From Clostridium sp. (GTDB lineage Bacteria > Bacillota > Clostridia > Lachnospirales > Lachnospiraceae), in the NCBI GenBank assembly GCA_023664605.1, contig JAMPFF010000009.1, positions 1 through 64,000 on the forward strand: a stretch of 64,000 nt of DNA. Reading direction: 5' to 3'. Position 1 is the stretch's first letter. Each line of letters begins with the position of its first letter. The notes beneath the pieces are model-generated. The model made no database searches and had not been told where the DNA came from. It was given only the letters and a program-made list of their open reading frames with translations. Positions 63,219 to 64,000 of the stretch are shown here, piece by piece. The translations under genes were made by a program, and so were the position numbers.

Positions 63219-63227
63219 TGATATAAT
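63219..63227 (+). promoter_or_regulatory. extended -10 promoter for the hydrolase gene
   Basis: TGA-TATAAT at 63219-63227, with TTGAGA (63201-63206) only 15 bases ahead. It implies a leader of about 215 bases before the ATG at 63451. Confidence 0.5.
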
Positions 63228-63230
63228 GTA

Positions 63231-63366
63231 CGCGATGGCAATGAGCAGTGCCGCGAAGTAAGATGAAAAAATGGCAGCTTGCTGACAATTTTTTCAGATT
63301 GCGGAGCGATAGGGCGAAGCCCGCGAATAAGGAAAACTGCAGGTTTTCCGAGTGAACACTGCGGAG
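63231..63366 (+). repeat. chain of four hairpins in the hydrolase leader
   Basis: GGCA/TGCC (63237-63252), TGAAAAAAT/ATTTTTTCA (63264-63296, with GGCAGC near GCTGAC), GGGC/GCCC (63312-63322) and GGAAAAC/GTTTTCC (63331-63349). They are separated by similar linkers: GCGATGG, GCGAAG, GCGGAGCGA, GCGAATAA and GCGGAG. It has the look of an interspersed repeat or structured leader RNA. No known riboswitch is recognised. Confidence 0.6.
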
Positions 63367-63450
63367 ATGATATAATGAATGTTAGCAAGAAAAATGAGTT
63401 TACCCATTCGGCAAGCGGTAAATATTGTCTATATAAGGAGGTACGCAATA

Positions 63451-64000
63451 ATGTCAAATATTGTAATTAATGAGCAATTTTTACCTAAAAACAATTTACA
63501 GATATATGTGAGAGAGTATATTTCAGACAACGCTGCTAAACAAGAGAATTGCTCAATGCCTGCAATCATCCTTTGTCATGGATTTGGTTCAAATTGTTCT
63601 GAAAATGATGATTACTGCGATTTTTTTGCAAGGCATGGATATGCGGCGTATTGTTTTGATTTTTGCGGTGGCAGCCGTAACGGCGAGGGCAGAAGTTTGG
63701 GCGATACGGTTGACATGAATGTCTGGACAGAATGTGATGATTTGATGACTGTTTTATCCTATGTGAAAAAACAGCCATTTATTGATAATAGCAATATTAC
63801 GCTAATGGGAACCAGCCAAGGCGGATTTGTAAGCGGACTGACAGCAGCAAAGTGCAGGGATGATGTGAAAAACCTTATTATGGTATGTCCTGCCCTCTGT
63901 ATTCCGAATGATGCCAGAAAAGGGCGTTTGGGCGGTGCAAGCTATGATATCGCAAATGTGCCGGAGAAAATAGTATGTCCTAATCATATGGTAATCGGCA
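63451..64000 (+). CDS. alpha/beta hydrolase, 3-prime end beyond the window
   Basis: The first 183 codons are present; the gene runs off the window. It starts at ATG 63451 with AAGGAGG (63436-63442). LCHGFGS (about 43-49) is the oxyanion-hole region, and GTSQGG (about 122-127) is the nucleophile elbow with the Ser. Small-molecule esterases, acyl-peptidases and feruloyl-esterase-like enzymes share this layout, so the substrate is open. AT-rich codon use contrasts with the core genes. Confidence 0.85.
   Translation, partial: MSNIVINEQFLPKNNLQIYVREYISDNAAKQENCSMPAIILCHGFGSNCSENDDYCDFFARHGYAAYCFDFCGGSRNGEGRSLGDTVDMNVWTECDDLMTVLSYVKKQPFIDNSNITLMGTSQGGFVSGLTAAKCRDDVKNLIMVCPALCIPNDARKGRLGGASYDIANVPEKIVCPNHMVIG

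Noticed and set aside
63231..63366. Known riboswitch in the hydrolase leader
   Set aside because: The four short independent hairpins match no aptamer I recognise.
1..64000. tRNA, rRNA or insertion sequence genes
   Set aside because: No cloverleaf, rRNA core sequence or transposase frame was found by reading.

Overview
The window looks like chromosome of a Gram-positive, Clostridia-type bacterium, most likely a member of the Lachnospiraceae; this assignment is inferred from gene content and order. Pointers are the order radC-mreBCD-PBP2-minCDE-rodA-mgsA-D,D-carboxypeptidase, the HlyD-like/YggS/SepF block, zapA next to a U32 peptidase, an endonuclease-type MutL, DUF5662 and DUF4037 proteins, sigma-A-like promoters (several TTGACA/TTGAAA-17-TATAAT), many TTG/GTG starts with strong AGGAGG sites, and no outer-membrane genes. 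No tRNA, rRNA, CRISPR array, prophage or insertion sequence was seen. Almost everything is on the + strand; the two intact minus-strand genes are a histidine phosphatase and an HD-GYP protein, plus one gene remnant.

Layout. 1-10 kb: a GlgX/isoamylase-like protein with degraded catalytic motifs, DUF5662, a tiny Cys-rich protein, trpS, a divergent phosphatase, an HflK/HflC-like SPFH pair, a TPR protein whose end runs into an eight-copy 17-bp tandem repeat, a DUF4037 protein, and a NusG-domain-II/Gx transporter pair. 10-17 kb: ruvA and ruvB, separated by a hemerythrin-receiver protein and a large hybrid histidine kinase, then zapA. 17-28 kb: U32 peptidase, an FtsW/RodA-type polymerase overlapping a class B PBP, NUDIX, Asp23, FakA, RecG and DegV (probable FakB). 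28-38 kb: HD-GYP protein divergent from miaB-mutS-mutL-miaA and a PLP lyase. 38-48 kb: the shape, division and wall-synthesis cluster. 48-54 kb: a small P-loop protein, HlyD-like protein, yggS, sepF, aroB, lspA, rluD. 54-64 kb: a more accessory stretch with an unknown protein, CstA, a YafQ toxin-antitoxin pair, a cytidylate-kinase-like protein, a remnant HxlR regulator beside a flavin reductase, a lipoprotein, a BlaI/BlaR1-like pair with an unusual sensor protein, and the start of an alpha/beta hydrolase.

How the genes fit together. Two SEDS-polymerase/class B PBP pairs (19.6-22.4 kb; 41.0-43.9 plus 45.7-46.8 kb), MreBCD, MinCDE, ZapA, SepF and a D,D-carboxypeptidase give much of the elongation and septation machinery. 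MutS-MutL, RuvAB, RecG and RadC form a DNA-maintenance set, MiaA and MiaB act in sequence on the same tRNA base, and FakA with a DegV protein are predicted to phosphorylate exogenous fatty acids.

The most unusual signal is non-coding. A family of two-hairpin intergenic elements follows the stop codons before ruvA, the 19.6-kb SEDS gene, mutL and yggS: hairpin 1 is roughly GNTGAAAATC/GATTTTCANC and hairpin 2 roughly GCGA(A/G)TTTGTG/CACAAA-ATCGC. It often ends in a GAAAGG-NN-ATGG box just before the start codon, and partial copies occur at 54.5, 60.0, 60.4 and 8.1 kb. The copy before ruvA contains alternative pairings that could hide or expose the ribosome-binding site.
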